The notes: generated by a model from the sequence alone, not told the origin. Positions 1-9,071 are shown, counted from the stretch's first letter. The stretch: 26,920 nt of DNA from URNF01 sp045531495 (GCA_045531495.1 JAZSED010000023.1:1-26920), one strand, 5' to 3'. Program-made: numbers and translations.

Positions 1-1
1 T

Positions 2-463
2 ATTTCCAAAGAGGCTTTAAAGGTTGCCGCACGGCGGGTGCCGCAAGCACAGTTTGCGGTGGCAAGCGTTTCGGCTTTGCCGTTGGCAGATGCCTGCGTT
101 GACACGGTGATAAATATTTTCGCGCCAGATGTCAACGCGGAATATCTGCGGGTACTGCAAACGGGCGGGCGGTTAATTACCGTACAACCGTGCGAGGAGC
201 ATTTGTGGGAACTCAAAGCCGCCGTATACGACACGCCGTATAAAAATCCCGCACCCGCGTCCGCCAGAGAAGGGTTTTGCATAGTCGAACAAAAAACGGT
301 ATGTTACATTATTGATTTGGACACCGCAGAAGATATTTCAGCGCTGTTTCAAATGACGCCGTACTACTACAAAACGTCTCGCACTGACCAGAAAAAGCTG
401 GAAGCACTCTCCACACTCACAACCCGCGTAGAATTTTTAATAACGGTATATGAAAAAACGTAA
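2..463 (+). CDS. rlmA: 23S rRNA (guanine-N1)-methyltransferase RlmA-type, C-terminal part
   Basis: Partial gene: the frame is open from base 2 and the start lies outside the window. About 153 residues remain. They begin at the end of the SAM-binding fold (an ISKEALKVAARRVPQAQF stretch), followed by FAVASVSALPLADACVDTVI and IFAPD, then GGRLITVQP, HLWELKAAVYD and the late QMTPYYYK segment. This run of motifs is characteristic of RlmA/RrmA enzymes, which methylate N1 of a guanine in helix 35 of 23S rRNA (G745 or G748). The Cys-rich zinc finger expected at the N-terminus is not in the window, so RlmA(I) and RlmA(II) cannot be separated. The gene converges on the TIR-NACHT-LRR gene and ends at a hairpin terminator. 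A related class I methyltransferase is the only realistic alternative. Confidence 0.85.
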   Translation: MSKEALKVAARRVPQAQFAVASVSALPLADACVDTVINIFAPDVNAEYLRVLQTGGRLITVQPCEEHLWELKAAVYDTPYKNPAPASAREGFCIVEQKTVCYIIDLDTAEDISALFQMTPYYYKTSRTDQKKLEALSTLTTRVEFLITVYEKT

Positions 464-495
464 AAAGCCTCGCCCTTACGGCGAGGCTTTTATTT
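464..495. terminator. Bidirectional intrinsic terminator
   Basis: A perfect 11-bp stem (AAAGCCTCGCC, 464-474; GGCGAGGCTTT, 480-490) closes a 5-nt loop, with an A-run before and a T-run after. It starts directly after the rlmA stop codon and reaches the stop codon of the convergent gene, so it can serve both strands. Confidence 0.85.
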
Positions 496-2600
496 AAACG
501 AAAAGAAAAATACTTGTGTCAACGTCACCAAAAGCGCGGGCAATATCCCCCTCAAAGCGGCGGCTTAAGGTAACCGACTGCAGTCCTGTGCACCCCGCAA
601 AAGCGTTCTCTTCCAAGGTGCGCACCGATGGCGGTATGACTACGGTTTTTAAGCTTTCGCAACCGGCAAACGCTTTTTCTCCGATATAGGTGACGCTATC
701 GGGAATGGTGATTTCTTGGAGCGATTTGCAATCCTTAAAGGCACTCCACAGGATTTCGGTTACCGTTTGCGGCAAAGACACTTGCCGCAAATTCACGCAC
801 CCGTTCGCCAAGTGGCAGGCAATTTTTTGCACACCGTCAGGAATGTGCAACGTTTCCACCGACCGACAAACCGCAAACGCCTCGTCTCCTATAGTTTTCA
901 CCGTGTCGGGTATGACAATCTCGGTCAAAGCCCCACAGCCGAAAAACGCTCTGTTTGGGATTTCGGTCACACCGTACGGTATATCTATCTTAGGCAAATG
1001 GAAGCATCCTGCAAAACACCCTTCCTCAAAGACGGTCACGGTATCGGGAATGTGTATTTCCGCAAGCTCCATACAATTTTGGAACATACGGCGCGGGATG
1101 CGACGAATCAGCTTAGGTAATTTTGCGCGTTTGAGCATAAGACAATCATCAAATGCGCTTTCACCGATACGGTCAACGCTATCGGGAATATCCACCTCTT
1201 CCAATGCGACACACGCCGCAAACGCTTTATCATCAATCCTTTGCAAGGTTGACGGCAACTGCACATCCGAGAGTTTTTCGCAATGTGTGAAGGTTAGGCT
1301 CTCTATTTTGGTAACCCCTTCGGGTATGCGTATACCCCATAAACTGCCTCCTTCAAATGCACCAAAGCCAATGGATGAAAGGCCGTGCGGCAGCTTTATG
1401 CCAACCAACGCCTTACAACCCACAAACGCCTTGTTTCCGATGTGTTTTAAGGTTGTGGGCAATGATACAGAGCCCAATTTTTCGCATCCTAAGAAGGCAT
1501 TATCCCCTATGGTGGTAACACCTTCGGGAATGACAAGCTTTGTGAGATTTGCGCATCCCGCAAATGCATTTTCAGCAATTTCAACAAGACCCTGCGGCAA
1601 ATACACGGCAGCCAGCGTCTTCCAATTTTCAAACGCATGGGGTTCAATAACGGTAACACCTGCAGGAACGGTATATTCCTCCATAATGGGTGCTGTACGC
1701 CGTTCTATAACCACCTCACGCGGTAACTGCCCTTGCAATTCGCAGTCAGCGGGCAAATTGGTGATACGTTGCAAATGCAGGCACAGTGAAAACGTACTCG
1801 GAAAGACAGTATCCACACCGTCGGGTATGTGGATTTCGGTCAATGACCTACACCAACCGAAAGCAAAATTGCCAATGTAGGTCAACGTGTCAGGCAACAC
1901 GACCCCCGACAGTTTGTCACATTCGCTAAAAGCAAAATCTCCGATTTCTTCCAGCCCTGTCGGCAGCGTAACGGTGGTCAAGGAATGACATTCATGGAAG
2001 GTCTCCCTTTGTACAGCGAAAACACCGCGCGGAACATGGATTTCCTTTAGCTTGCGACAACCCTCAAACGCCTCTTGCCCGATTTCTTCCATTTCATCGG
2101 GCAGCACAACCTCTTCAAGTCTTGTGCAACCGGCAAATGCCGCTTCACCGATAACCTTTACCCCCTGCGGTATGTGGATAGACACCAACGCCGAACAACC
2201 CAAAAAGGCATTTTCCGCTATTTCTGTCAACGTGGTGGGCAAGGCCACTGTCATCAGGGCCGTACACTTTTGGAACGCAGCATACGGCACGCAGGGTACG
2301 CCTTCTGCCAATTCCACGCTTTGCAGCCTCGGGCAAGAAGCAAAAAGCTGGTCGCCCACCGTTTGCAAGCTGCCCGGCAGGGTGATTTCTTTGAGCGACA
2401 CACATTGGGAAAAGGATACGTCGCCAAGCTTCACCAACGTCTGTGGCAACTGTATCTCTTGCAAAGAAGCGCATCCCCAAAAGGCAAAGGGGCCGATTTC
2501 TTGTACGCCTTCCGATATTTCAACACGGACAAGCGCAGTACAGCCGTAAAATGCCCACCCGTCAATGCTTGTCACTGTGTCGGGAATATACACTTCCTGC
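494..2600 (-). repeat. 69-bp coding repeats (about 28 LRR_5 units)
   Basis: The 3' 2.1 kb of the TIR-NACHT-LRR gene is a diverged tandem array with a 69-bp period encoding 23-residue leucine-rich repeats. A one-residue-short unit (repeat 17) and a ~30-residue linker (roughly 1550-1730) break the period. The copies differ enough at DNA level that this is an old protein-level repeat, not a recent expansion. Confidence 0.9.
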
Positions 2601-5191
2601 AGCAAAGGGCTTTCCTTCGCCCAGCCAACCCGTGTCAACCCCCGCGGCAAGCGCAGGCAACGACCGAAATAGAGTTTGCTTTTACCGTCCGCATAGATAT
2701 ACCGTGTTACACCGGGGTACGCATTCCACCAAGTATGATACTTGTGTATGTTTTCAGGGATATACAGCACCGTAATCTGCTGTCTGTTAACAGACAGTTT
2801 TCTGAAAACCGTGTCCGCAGTCGGGGTGAGCAACAAACCCGTTACCTTTCGACAGGATTTCTGCGCCAAGGTGTTCTCAAGTGCTTGTATATCATACGGC
2901 AGCGACATCCAACCGATATATTCGTCCCCTACAACAGGCGTATCGATATGCGTGTACAAACCCCATTCGTCTTCAAACGGCACGGTCATTTCAGCCAAAA
3001 CGCCGCATTGTGTTTCCAGAAAAGATTTGGCTTCCGCAACGTTAAAGCAACGAGGATAAACATCAGCACCGCCCTCAAACGAAGTGCTGCCTGTCAAAAA
3101 CAGTTCCACAAGCGCACCGCGCACGCCGAAAAGATACGGTTTGGCTTTTTCAAACAGTGTCTCTGCGGAAACGGTATCGGTCACCTCTGACAACGTCTGC
3201 ATATTGCCGCAGGTCCAGCAAACATCGCGAAGCAAAGCCAATGCGCGAATAAAAAGGGCTTCGTCTTCAAGAGATGCCACAGCTTTTGCCAAAGGAACGT
3301 ACAACGCGTAGGTCGGTACATACCAAAACAGCGGGCCGTACGGCGGGAAGGTACCGTCCACCGCCTTTTTCAGCATATCCGCTACTATCATTTGCTTGGC
3401 TGTCTCCCCGCTGTTGGTCAATTCGCCACAAAGATCAAGCAATACTGTGTAGTCGACAATGCCCGTTTTAAGAATGCTTGCATACAGTTGACAAACCGTG
3501 TCCTCATCCGCAAGGCTGTCCGCTTTTAAGAGGAAAAATTTTATGACCGCCTCCCAGAAAGGCTGATCGTAATGTGAAAAAAGCTCGTAAAGGGTATCTT
3601 CGCTTTTCAAACCGCCAAGCTTACCGAATATCCGTCCGCAATAATCAATGGCCGTAAAATATTCAAGGAACATCTTATGGTAAAATTCATTTTCCACCAA
3701 AATGGCTCGTTCCTGCAAATACCCTGTCAAAAAGTGAGCACGTTCCGTACAGTCTTCTTCGTAGCTGTCTTCTAATACAGCGGCAAACAGCCTTTCCGCC
3801 GGGTGATTTTTGCCTTTGGAAAGCTCGTTGTACCGCATATATGCAAACTTCTTCAAAAGACTGCCCATACAGCCCATCATTGCCGTGTAGTTTGAGGGAA
3901 TATCCAATACGTCTTTATGATTCTCAAACGAGAAGGTGATTTCTGCTATGGCATCGTAAATGCCTACGAGCGTATTCGGAATGTCGCCGTTTTCTTTGTA
4001 CACAATGGCAAGCTGCGATAAAAGCAACGGGTTTGCTTTGATTTCGTCGGAAAGATCCTGCAGCCGCAGATAAAACTCGTTATTTTTCTCGGAAATGCCA
4101 AACAGTAAAAATAAATTTTCGCCCAGCTGTCGAATATCCTCGTCGCGCAACATATCCAAACGCAAGCGACGCACGCCTCTGCCTGCTACGGCAAGCAGTT
4201 TTGCGTCCGATTCATTACGGGTGGTAAATACTACGGCGGTATTTCCCCCGTTCACCTCCAAATAGGTTTCCACCTTTTGAAGCATCTTTCGGGTGCCCTC
4301 GTCGGTGGAAATTTCATCCACGCCGTCTAAAACAAGCAACAAACGGTAGCTTTCCAGCAATGCCTTGAAATTGCTTTCGCTGTAGAAAATATGAATACCG
4401 CATTTGGCGGTAAATTCCTCGTACAGCAGCGTAAACATGTCGTTATTGCTGCTCGCCACCTTATGACACGGCAGCACAATGGTAACCGTGTCCGTGCCGG
4501 CCGCCTCACGCAACTGTTGCAAATACAGTGTTTTACCACTGCCGGCCGCACCGCTGATACAACAGATATCATCACCGTACGCCAATTCTGCCGCATCCGC
4601 CACAGCGCCTATTACGTTTCCGTTTTCATCCACCTCTGTCAGTGTACGTTTGACATACAGCTTTGCATAGTCGTGCTGTTTATCAGCCACCTTTTTTGTA
4701 CACAAAGACATCAGACGAATATATTTCGGGCGGGTGTTTTCAAAATAGGTATGGTGCAAGCGGCCGATAACCAGGCTTTGTACCTTATGCAAAATTTGTT
4801 GCAATTCCGCATCATTCGGCAGAGCGGCATCACAAAATACCGCACTGGCGGTAGCGTGTACCTCAAAGGGATCCGCTTCATAGGCTGCACGTTCAAAAAC
4901 AACCGGCACCAGACGGTTTTTCCAATCGTCCTGCTCCTTAAACACCTTTACCTCTATCGGCACATAGGTACTATCCTTCGTGTGTTCCGTATATACCAAC
5001 AAAAACACACTGCATTTTACAGCCGCCTCACGGCTCCATTGTTCAAAATCACCGCTGCAGGCATAATCAGATTCCAGACAGCTGATACCGTTTTGCTCCA
5101 AAAAATCAACAATACGGTCTTTCAGTTTTTTGTCCTTTCCCGTCCAACTGATAAATACGTCTTTTCTTTCAATATCGGTACGTGTCATCAT
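494..5191 (-). CDS. TIR - NACHT - BspA-type LRR protein (bacterial NLR-like receptor)
   Basis: 1565 residues with no signal peptide or membrane segment, so probably cytosolic. Residues 10-120 are a TIR domain: it opens KDVFISWTGKD, and E80 (in TYVPIEV) sits where the catalytic glutamate of NAD-cleaving TIRs lies. Residues ~205-520 are a NACHT-type STAND NTPase: Walker A GAAGSGKT (214-221), Walker B LLLVLDGVDE (284-293), TTRN (323-326), ANPLLLSQL (386-394) and the winged-helix motif FYHKMFLEYF (503-512). Residues ~520-865 are unassigned. Residues ~865-1565 hold about 28 repeats of 23 residues of the LRR_5/BspA type (AFxGCxxLxxVxLPxxLxxIG), interrupted by a ~30-residue linker after repeat 12. 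Family knowledge: LRRs sense, NACHT oligomerises, TIR consumes NAD. The start at 5191 follows AAGGCGGTGA; ATG 5188 is also possible. It lies downstream of the AraC gene on the same strand. An antiphage role is inference. Confidence 0.93.
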   Translation of the reverse strand: MMTRTDIERKDVFISWTGKDKKLKDRIVDFLEQNGISCLESDYACSGDFEQWSREAAVKCSVFLLVYTEHTKDSTYVPIEVKVFKEQDDWKNRLVPVVFERAAYEADPFEVHATASAVFCDAALPNDAELQQILHKVQSLVIGRLHHTYFENTRPKYIRLMSLCTKKVADKQHDYAKLYVKRTLTEVDENGNVIGAVADAAELAYGDDICCISGAAGSGKTLYLQQLREAAGTDTVTIVLPCHKVASSNNDMFTLLYEEFTAKCGIHIFYSESNFKALLESYRLLLVLDGVDEISTDEGTRKMLQKVETYLEVNGGNTAVVFTTRNESDAKLLAVAGRGVRRLRLDMLRDEDIRQLGENLFLLFGISEKNNEFYLRLQDLSDEIKANPLLLSQLAIVYKENGDIPNTLVGIYDAIAEITFSFENHKDVLDIPSNYTAMMGCMGSLLKKFAYMRYNELSKGKNHPAERLFAAVLEDSYEEDCTERAHFLTGYLQERAILVENEFYHKMFLEYFTAIDYCGRIFGKLGGLKSEDTLYELFSHYDQPFWEAVIKFFLLKADSLADEDTVCQLYASILKTGIVDYTVLLDLCGELTNSGETAKQMIVADMLKKAVDGTFPPYGPLFWYVPTYALYVPLAKAVASLEDEALFIRALALLRDVCWTCGNMQTLSEVTDTVSAETLFEKAKPYLFGVRGALVELFLTGSTSFEGGADVYPRCFNVAEAKSFLETQCGVLAEMTVPFEDEWGLYTHIDTPVVGDEYIGWMSLPYDIQALENTLAQKSCRKVTGLLLTPTADTVFRKLSVNRQQITVLYIPENIHKYHTWWNAYPGVTRYIYADGKSKLYFGRCLRLPRGLTRVGWAKESPLLQEVYIPDTVTSIDGWAFYGCTALVRVEISEGVQEIGPFAFWGCASLQEIQLPQTLVKLGDVSFSQCVSLKEITLPGSLQTVGDQLFASCPRLQSVELAEGVPCVPYAAFQKCTALMTVALPTTLTEIAENAFLGCSALVSIHIPQGVKVIGEAAFAGCTRLEEVVLPDEMEEIGQEAFEGCRKLKEIHVPRGVFAVQRETFHECHSLTTVTLPTGLEEIGDFAFSECDKLSGVVLPDTLTYIGNFAFGWCRSLTEIHIPDGVDTVFPSTFSLCLHLQRITNLPADCELQGQLPREVVIERRTAPIMEEYTVPAGVTVIEPHAFENWKTLAAVYLPQGLVEIAENAFAGCANLTKLVIPEGVTTIGDNAFLGCEKLGSVSLPTTLKHIGNKAFVGCKALVGIKLPHGLSSIGFGAFEGGSLWGIRIPEGVTKIESLTFTHCEKLSDVQLPSTLQRIDDKAFAACVALEEVDIPDSVDRIGESAFDDCLMLKRAKLPKLIRRIPRRMFQNCMELAEIHIPDTVTVFEEGCFAGCFHLPKIDIPYGVTEIPNRAFFGCGALTEIVIPDTVKTIGDEAFAVCRSVETLHIPDGVQKIACHLANGCVNLRQVSLPQTVTEILWSAFKDCKSLQEITIPDSVTYIGEKAFAGCESLKTVVIPPSVRTLEENAFAGCTGLQSVTLSRRFEGDIARAFGDVDTSIFLFV

Positions 5192-5194
5192 CCA

Positions 5195-5242
5195 TCACCG
5201 CCTTTTACTATATACGCAATGTAACACAAAAACAAATGCATA
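5195..5242 (-). promoter_or_regulatory. Leader of the TIR-NACHT-LRR gene: ribosome site and weak promoter candidate
   Basis: Only 51 nt separate this gene from the upstream AraC gene. On the minus strand AAGGCGGTGA (5204-5195) is a near-perfect Shine-Dalgarno sequence. Further up, TTGTTT and TATATA are 15 nt apart, a poor match to a sigma-A promoter. Readthrough from the AraC gene is an equal possibility, as no terminator hairpin is visible between them. Confidence 0.4.
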
Positions 5243-6070
5243 TTACGCCTTTCGATAGCTTTTTGCAGAACGGCCATACGTTTTCTTGAATACCCGACCA
5301 AAGTAGTTATAATCTGCAAATCCCACCATATCCGCTATCTGTTTTATGGGTAATTCGGTGGTACGTAACAGTTTTTTTGCGCGGTGCATACGGCGACGCA
5401 GTATGTACTGCGATACCCCCGTGCCAAGCTCGGTCTTAAATATCTCATACAGTTTGGTGCGCCCGATGCCAAGCTCCTCACACAGCTGTTCGGTATCCAG
5501 CACCTCTCCTAAATGCTGCTCAATATACGCCTTTGCCGCTTCGATATATTTACTGCTTTGCGGCAGTATCAGTTCCTTATACAATATGTACGAGGTACAC
5601 GCTTCCATAATCTGTACCGCCGCTTCAATCTCGGCTGATGATTTATACGGGACATCCGCAAGGGCGGCGGTAATTTGCCTCGCATCAATGCCCGCTGCCG
5701 CCCAACTGTCCACCGCCTCAAAAAGCGCCGTTTTATCCCTGCGGTCGGTGACCTGTCCGAACATCAAATACCCAATATCATTGCCGTTTTCCTGTAACGG
5801 CACCACCGATTCCACCAACCCTGCATGACAGGTATAGGTAACCGAGCCGCCTGTTTTTTTGCACGCTTCAAACGAACGGCGGTCGGCATACCGACATTTC
5901 CGTCGCGTTTTGGCACAGCCCTTCATCAATTTGCAAAAGGAGCAATCCTCTGCGGGGTACGCAAGCACCTTGTTAAATGTCGCATCGAACAGCACAAAAC
6001 GAATACCGGTCAGCGTATACACCGACCGCATCATTCCTTCTATCTGCTCTGCGTCCAACCGATATGCCAT
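5243..6070 (-). CDS. PocR-domain AraC-family transcriptional regulator
   Basis: 275 residues. The N-terminal ~155 residues are a PocR sensory domain: a cysteine cluster (CSFCKLMKGCAKTRRKC, about residues 38-54) followed by the YTCHAGLVESVVPL and GYLMFGQV motifs. In other proteins PocR domains bind small hydrocarbon-type ligands. The C-terminal ~100 residues hold two AraC helix-turn-helix units (CEELGIGRTKLYEIFK and IADMVGFADYNYFGRVFKK). Start ATG at 6070 is preceded by only a weak ribosome site. The gene is divergent from the sugar operon and their promoters overlap, so it most likely controls that operon and itself. The inducer is probably the substrate sugar or an intermediate (inference). 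Confidence 0.9.
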   Translation of the reverse strand: MAYRLDAEQIEGMMRSVYTLTGIRFVLFDATFNKVLAYPAEDCSFCKLMKGCAKTRRKCRYADRRSFEACKKTGGSVTYTCHAGLVESVVPLQENGNDIGYLMFGQVTDRRDKTALFEAVDSWAAAGIDARQITAALADVPYKSSAEIEAAVQIMEACTSYILYKELILPQSSKYIEAAKAYIEQHLGEVLDTEQLCEELGIGRTKLYEIFKTELGTGVSQYILRRRMHRAKKLLRTTELPIKQIADMVGFADYNYFGRVFKKTYGRSAKSYRKA

Positions 6071-6105
6071 AAAATCCGTCCCATCCGTACAAATTTACCA
6101 TTTTA

Positions 6106-6134
6106 AGTATAATATTATCTTGACACAATATCAA
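6106..6134 (-). promoter_or_regulatory. Sigma-A promoter of the PocR/AraC gene
   Basis: On the minus strand TTGATA (6134-6129) and TATACT (6111-6106) are 17 nt apart, giving a transcript start near 6099 and a ~30-nt leader. It lies across the -35 region of the divergent promoter. Confidence 0.65.
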
Positions 6135-6148
6135 CCTTTTTTTAAAAT
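6120..6148 (+). promoter_or_regulatory. Sigma-A promoter of the sugar-catabolism operon
   Basis: A perfect TTGACA (6120-6125) and TAAAAT (6143-6148) are 17 nt apart. The predicted transcript start near 6155 gives a short leader to the GGGGAGG ribosome site (6169-6175) and ATG 6183. Confidence 0.75.
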
Positions 6149-6182
6149 AAAAGTGTAAATCAACTTTTGGGGAGGTATTTTT

Positions 6183-7586
6183 ATGAAAAAACAAACTTTT
6201 GCGCTTTACTTCGGCAACCGCGGCTTTATGCCCGCAGAGCTTATCGAAGGCGCCCGTGAAGATATGGTGAAAGCGGTCACCGACGCGGGTTACGATTATC
6301 TGATTATGGACAAAGATGCCACCCGTTACGGCGCGGTGGAAACCCGTGAGGAAGGCAGAGCGTACGCCGCGTGGCTCGCTTCTCATAAAGGTGAGTATGA
6401 CGGTGTTATCCTGTGTATGCCTATTTTCGTTGACGAAAACGGTGCTATCACCGCTTTGCAGGATGCGGGTGTGCCGATTCTGATGCAGGCATATCCCGAC
6501 GAAATCGGTAAAATGGACTTTGCACACCGCCGTGACGCGTACTGCGGCAAGTTCTCGGTTACCGACGTATTCGAACAGTACAAGGTGCCGTACACCGTGA
6601 TGAAGCCCCACGTGGTACACCCGCTTACTCCCGCTTTTACGCAGAATCTGCACGATTTTGCCGCTGTTTGCCGCGTAGTCAACGGTATGAAACGCTTTAA
6701 CATTGGTTGCATCGGCGCGCGTACCACCGCGTTCAAAACCGTTCGTTTTGATGAACTGACCATGCAGCGTCACGGCATCAACGTGGAAAGCTTTGACCTT
6801 TCCGAATTGTTTGAGTTTGTTCGCGCCAAAGCGGATGATGATCAAAAGGTTCTGGACAAAATCGTGGCGCTCGAAAACTACACCGATTTTTCCAACGTAC
6901 CGCAGGATAAAAAAATCATGCTTGCAAAAATCAGCGTGGTTATCGACGAATATATCGAAACCTATCACCTGGATGCTATTGCCCTGCGCTGCTGGAACGA
7001 AATGGAAACGTACTTACGCGTATGTCCTTGCGTTCTGCTTTCCGAGCTCAACGACCGCGGCATCACCGCTTCCTGCGAAATCGATATGTGCTCCGCTATC
7101 ACCATGCGTGCGTTGTCCCTCGCTACCCAAGGCCCCGCCGCGTGTCTTGATTGGAACAACAACTACGGCGATGACCCCGATAAGGTCATCCTGTTCCACT
7201 GCGGCTCCACCGCCCAGAAGTTGATGGCGGCAAAGGGCACCGTGACTTCTCACAAAATGTTTGACAAAACCGATAAGGGCAGCGGTTGGGGTACCAACGA
7301 GGGCCGCATTGCCGCTTTCCCGATGACCTTCTCCAACTGCAAGACCGAGGACGGCAAAATCACCGTCTACTTCAGCGAAGGTGAGTTCACCGACGACAAC
7401 ATCGAAGACGCTTTCTTCGGTTGCGGCGGTGTTGCCAAAATCGATAACCTGCAGGATAAACTTATCCGTTTGGCGCGCGGCGGCTTTAAGCATCACACCA
7501 CCGTGGCAAACGGCCACGTAAAAGCCATTTTGGAAGAAGCGTTCAAATACTATCTCGGCTACGACGTTGTCAGCATTGAGGAGTAA
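6183..7586 (+). CDS. L-fucose/L-arabinose isomerase family protein
   Basis: 467 residues. The fold and motifs are those of the FucI/AraA ketol-isomerase family: an N-terminal YFGNRGFMP segment, a middle region with GCIGARTTAFKTVRFDE, and a catalytic part with E299 (in CEID) and D323 (in CLDWNN). The two acids are 24 residues apart, the same spacing as metal ligands Glu337 and Asp361 of E. coli FucI. A histidine-rich GFKHHTTVANGH near the C-terminus may give the third ligand. It is expected to convert an aldose to a ketose with a divalent metal. Strong ribosome site GGGGAGG, 7 nt before ATG. It is the first gene of a four-gene operon. It is shorter than FucI, and the real sugar (fucose, arabinose, or a less usual sugar) cannot be read from sequence. 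Confidence 0.85.
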   Translation: MKKQTFALYFGNRGFMPAELIEGAREDMVKAVTDAGYDYLIMDKDATRYGAVETREEGRAYAAWLASHKGEYDGVILCMPIFVDENGAITALQDAGVPILMQAYPDEIGKMDFAHRRDAYCGKFSVTDVFEQYKVPYTVMKPHVVHPLTPAFTQNLHDFAAVCRVVNGMKRFNIGCIGARTTAFKTVRFDELTMQRHGINVESFDLSELFEFVRAKADDDQKVLDKIVALENYTDFSNVPQDKKIMLAKISVVIDEYIETYHLDAIALRCWNEMETYLRVCPCVLLSELNDRGITASCEIDMCSAITMRALSLATQGPAACLDWNNNYGDDPDKVILFHCGSTAQKLMAAKGTVTSHKMFDKTDKGSGWGTNEGRIAAFPMTFSNCKTEDGKITVYFSEGEFTDDNIEDAFFGCGGVAKIDNLQDKLIRLARGGFKHHTTVANGHVKAILEEAFKYYLGYDVVSIEE

Positions 7587-7589
7587 GAT

Positions 7590-9071
7590 ATGATTATTGG
7601 TGGATTAGACGTTGGCACCACCGGCGCCAAAATCGTCTTATACAACGAGCAAGGTACACTCCTTGAAACCTACTACACCGAATACGATGCCATTCATCAA
7701 AACGGACAGCACGAAATTGATTTTCGGAACGTCAAAAACGGTATTTTCACCTTGTTGAAGCAGGCGGCTTCCGCTTACAAAATCGACGCTATCGGTGTCA
7801 CCAGCTTTGGCGAGACCTTTGCCCTTTTAGATGAAAACGACAACGTACTTACCGCGTCTATGCTGTACACCGACCCGCGCGGCGAGCAGGAATGCGAGAC
7901 GTTGAAAACTGCTGTCGGTGAAGAAAAGCTAACCTTGTTGACGGGTGTAAAGCCCCACCCGATGTACAGCATTGCCAAAATGATGTGGCACAAAGCACAT
8001 ACACCCGCCTTTAAAGATTGCCGCCGCATTTTACTCGGCGAAGACTTTATCGTGTATATGCTCACGGGTGTTGCACAAATAGACTACTCGTTAGCGGCAC
8101 GTACTGCGGCGTTCGACATTGAGAAAAAATGCTGGATAGACGAGGTTTTCGCGGCAGCGGGTATTGACCCTTCCTTGCTGTCCGCACCCGTACCCGCAGG
8201 TACTGTCGCAGGTACCGTTACCCAAGCGGTTAAGAAAGCGCTTGGTATTGACTACGATATAACCGTTGTCAACGGGTGCCACGACCAGGTGGCAGGTATG
8301 CTGGGAGCAGGTGTATTCGATCCGTCACAGGCGATGGACGGAACGGGTACGGTGGAATGTATCCCTGTGATTTTAGAGAAAAAGCCGGAAAACACCGCGT
8401 TTTATGAAGGCGGGTATTCGGTGGTACCGTTTATAGATGACACGTACGCGTGTTATGCATTGTCCTTTACCGGCGGTGCCACTCTGAAGTGGTTCCGCGA
8501 CACCTTTGCCGCTGATGAGAGAGCGGCGGCAGAGGCGGCAGGACAAAACGTGTACGCTGTTTTGGACAGCAAGGTGCCGGAAGGCCCGACGGGGCTTTTA
8601 ATCCTGCCGCATTTCGCAGGTGCCGCCACCCCGTATATGGATAACGACGCAAAGGCCGCATTCGTGGGTATCACGCTGGAAACCACCAAATACGACCTGT
8701 ACAAAGCGTTGATGGAAGGTACTTCCTTTGAAATGTTACTCAATTTTAATACGTTGCGTGCCGCTTTGACCGCGCCGATTACCGAAATCCGTGCGACCGG
8801 CGGCGGAGCCACCTCGGACGTGTGGTTACAGATTAAAGCGGATATTCTCGGCACCGCCATTACCGCCCTTTCCTGTAAAGAGGTGGGCGCGGCAGGTACT
8901 GCAGCACTCGCAGGTGTGGCTATCGGTGCGTTTGACACGGTAAAAACCGCTGTTGAAAAGATGGTAAGGCCAAGAAAAGTGTTTATGCCTACCACAAAAC
9001 ACACCAATCAATACGCCGACCTTTACAAACGGTATGAGATGATGTATACTGCTATGAAGGGGTTGAGATGA
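7590..9071 (+). CDS. FGGY-family carbohydrate kinase (xylulokinase-like)
   Basis: 493 residues. It opens with the phosphate-binding GGLDVGTTGAKIVLY motif, followed by IGVTSFGETFALLDE and MLYTDPRG. The second lobe carries MDGTGTVECIP and ATGGGATSDVWLQIKADILG, the C-terminal FGGY signature region with the adenine-binding glycines. The family phosphorylates keto-sugars or polyols with ATP in the cytosol. It starts 3 nt after the isomerase stop with GAGGAG before ATG and overlaps the next gene by 4 nt, so it should act on the isomerase product. Length is typical of xylulokinases, but FGGY substrate cannot be assigned from motifs alone. Confidence 0.88.
   Translation: MIIGGLDVGTTGAKIVLYNEQGTLLETYYTEYDAIHQNGQHEIDFRNVKNGIFTLLKQAASAYKIDAIGVTSFGETFALLDENDNVLTASMLYTDPRGEQECETLKTAVGEEKLTLLTGVKPHPMYSIAKMMWHKAHTPAFKDCRRILLGEDFIVYMLTGVAQIDYSLAARTAAFDIEKKCWIDEVFAAAGIDPSLLSAPVPAGTVAGTVTQAVKKALGIDYDITVVNGCHDQVAGMLGAGVFDPSQAMDGTGTVECIPVILEKKPENTAFYEGGYSVVPFIDDTYACYALSFTGGATLKWFRDTFAADERAAAEAAGQNVYAVLDSKVPEGPTGLLILPHFAGAATPYMDNDAKAAFVGITLETTKYDLYKALMEGTSFEMLLNFNTLRAALTAPITEIRATGGGATSDVWLQIKADILGTAITALSCKEVGAAGTAALAGVAIGAFDTVKTAVEKMVRPRKVFMPTTKHTNQYADLYKRYEMMYTAMKGLR

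Noticed and set aside
494..2600. Regular 69-bp periodicity as a CRISPR or satellite array
   Set aside because: The repeats are diverged, in frame and encode a continuous LRR solenoid; there are no unique spacers.
690..3190. Long plus-strand open frames (up to 396 codons) opposite the LRR region
   Set aside because: They mirror the 69-bp LRR repeats on the other strand, have low-complexity Ser/Asn/Ala-rich translations, no ribosome site and no known domain.
494..5191. TIR-NACHT-LRR gene as part of a mobile defence island
   Set aside because: No integrase, transposase, attachment repeats or tRNA is near it; neighbours are metabolic genes, so mobility cannot be supported here.
5973..6968. 331-codon minus-strand frame across the isomerase start and the divergent promoter
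   Set aside because: It runs through the promoters and antisense to the clearly recognisable isomerase, with no domain or ribosome site.
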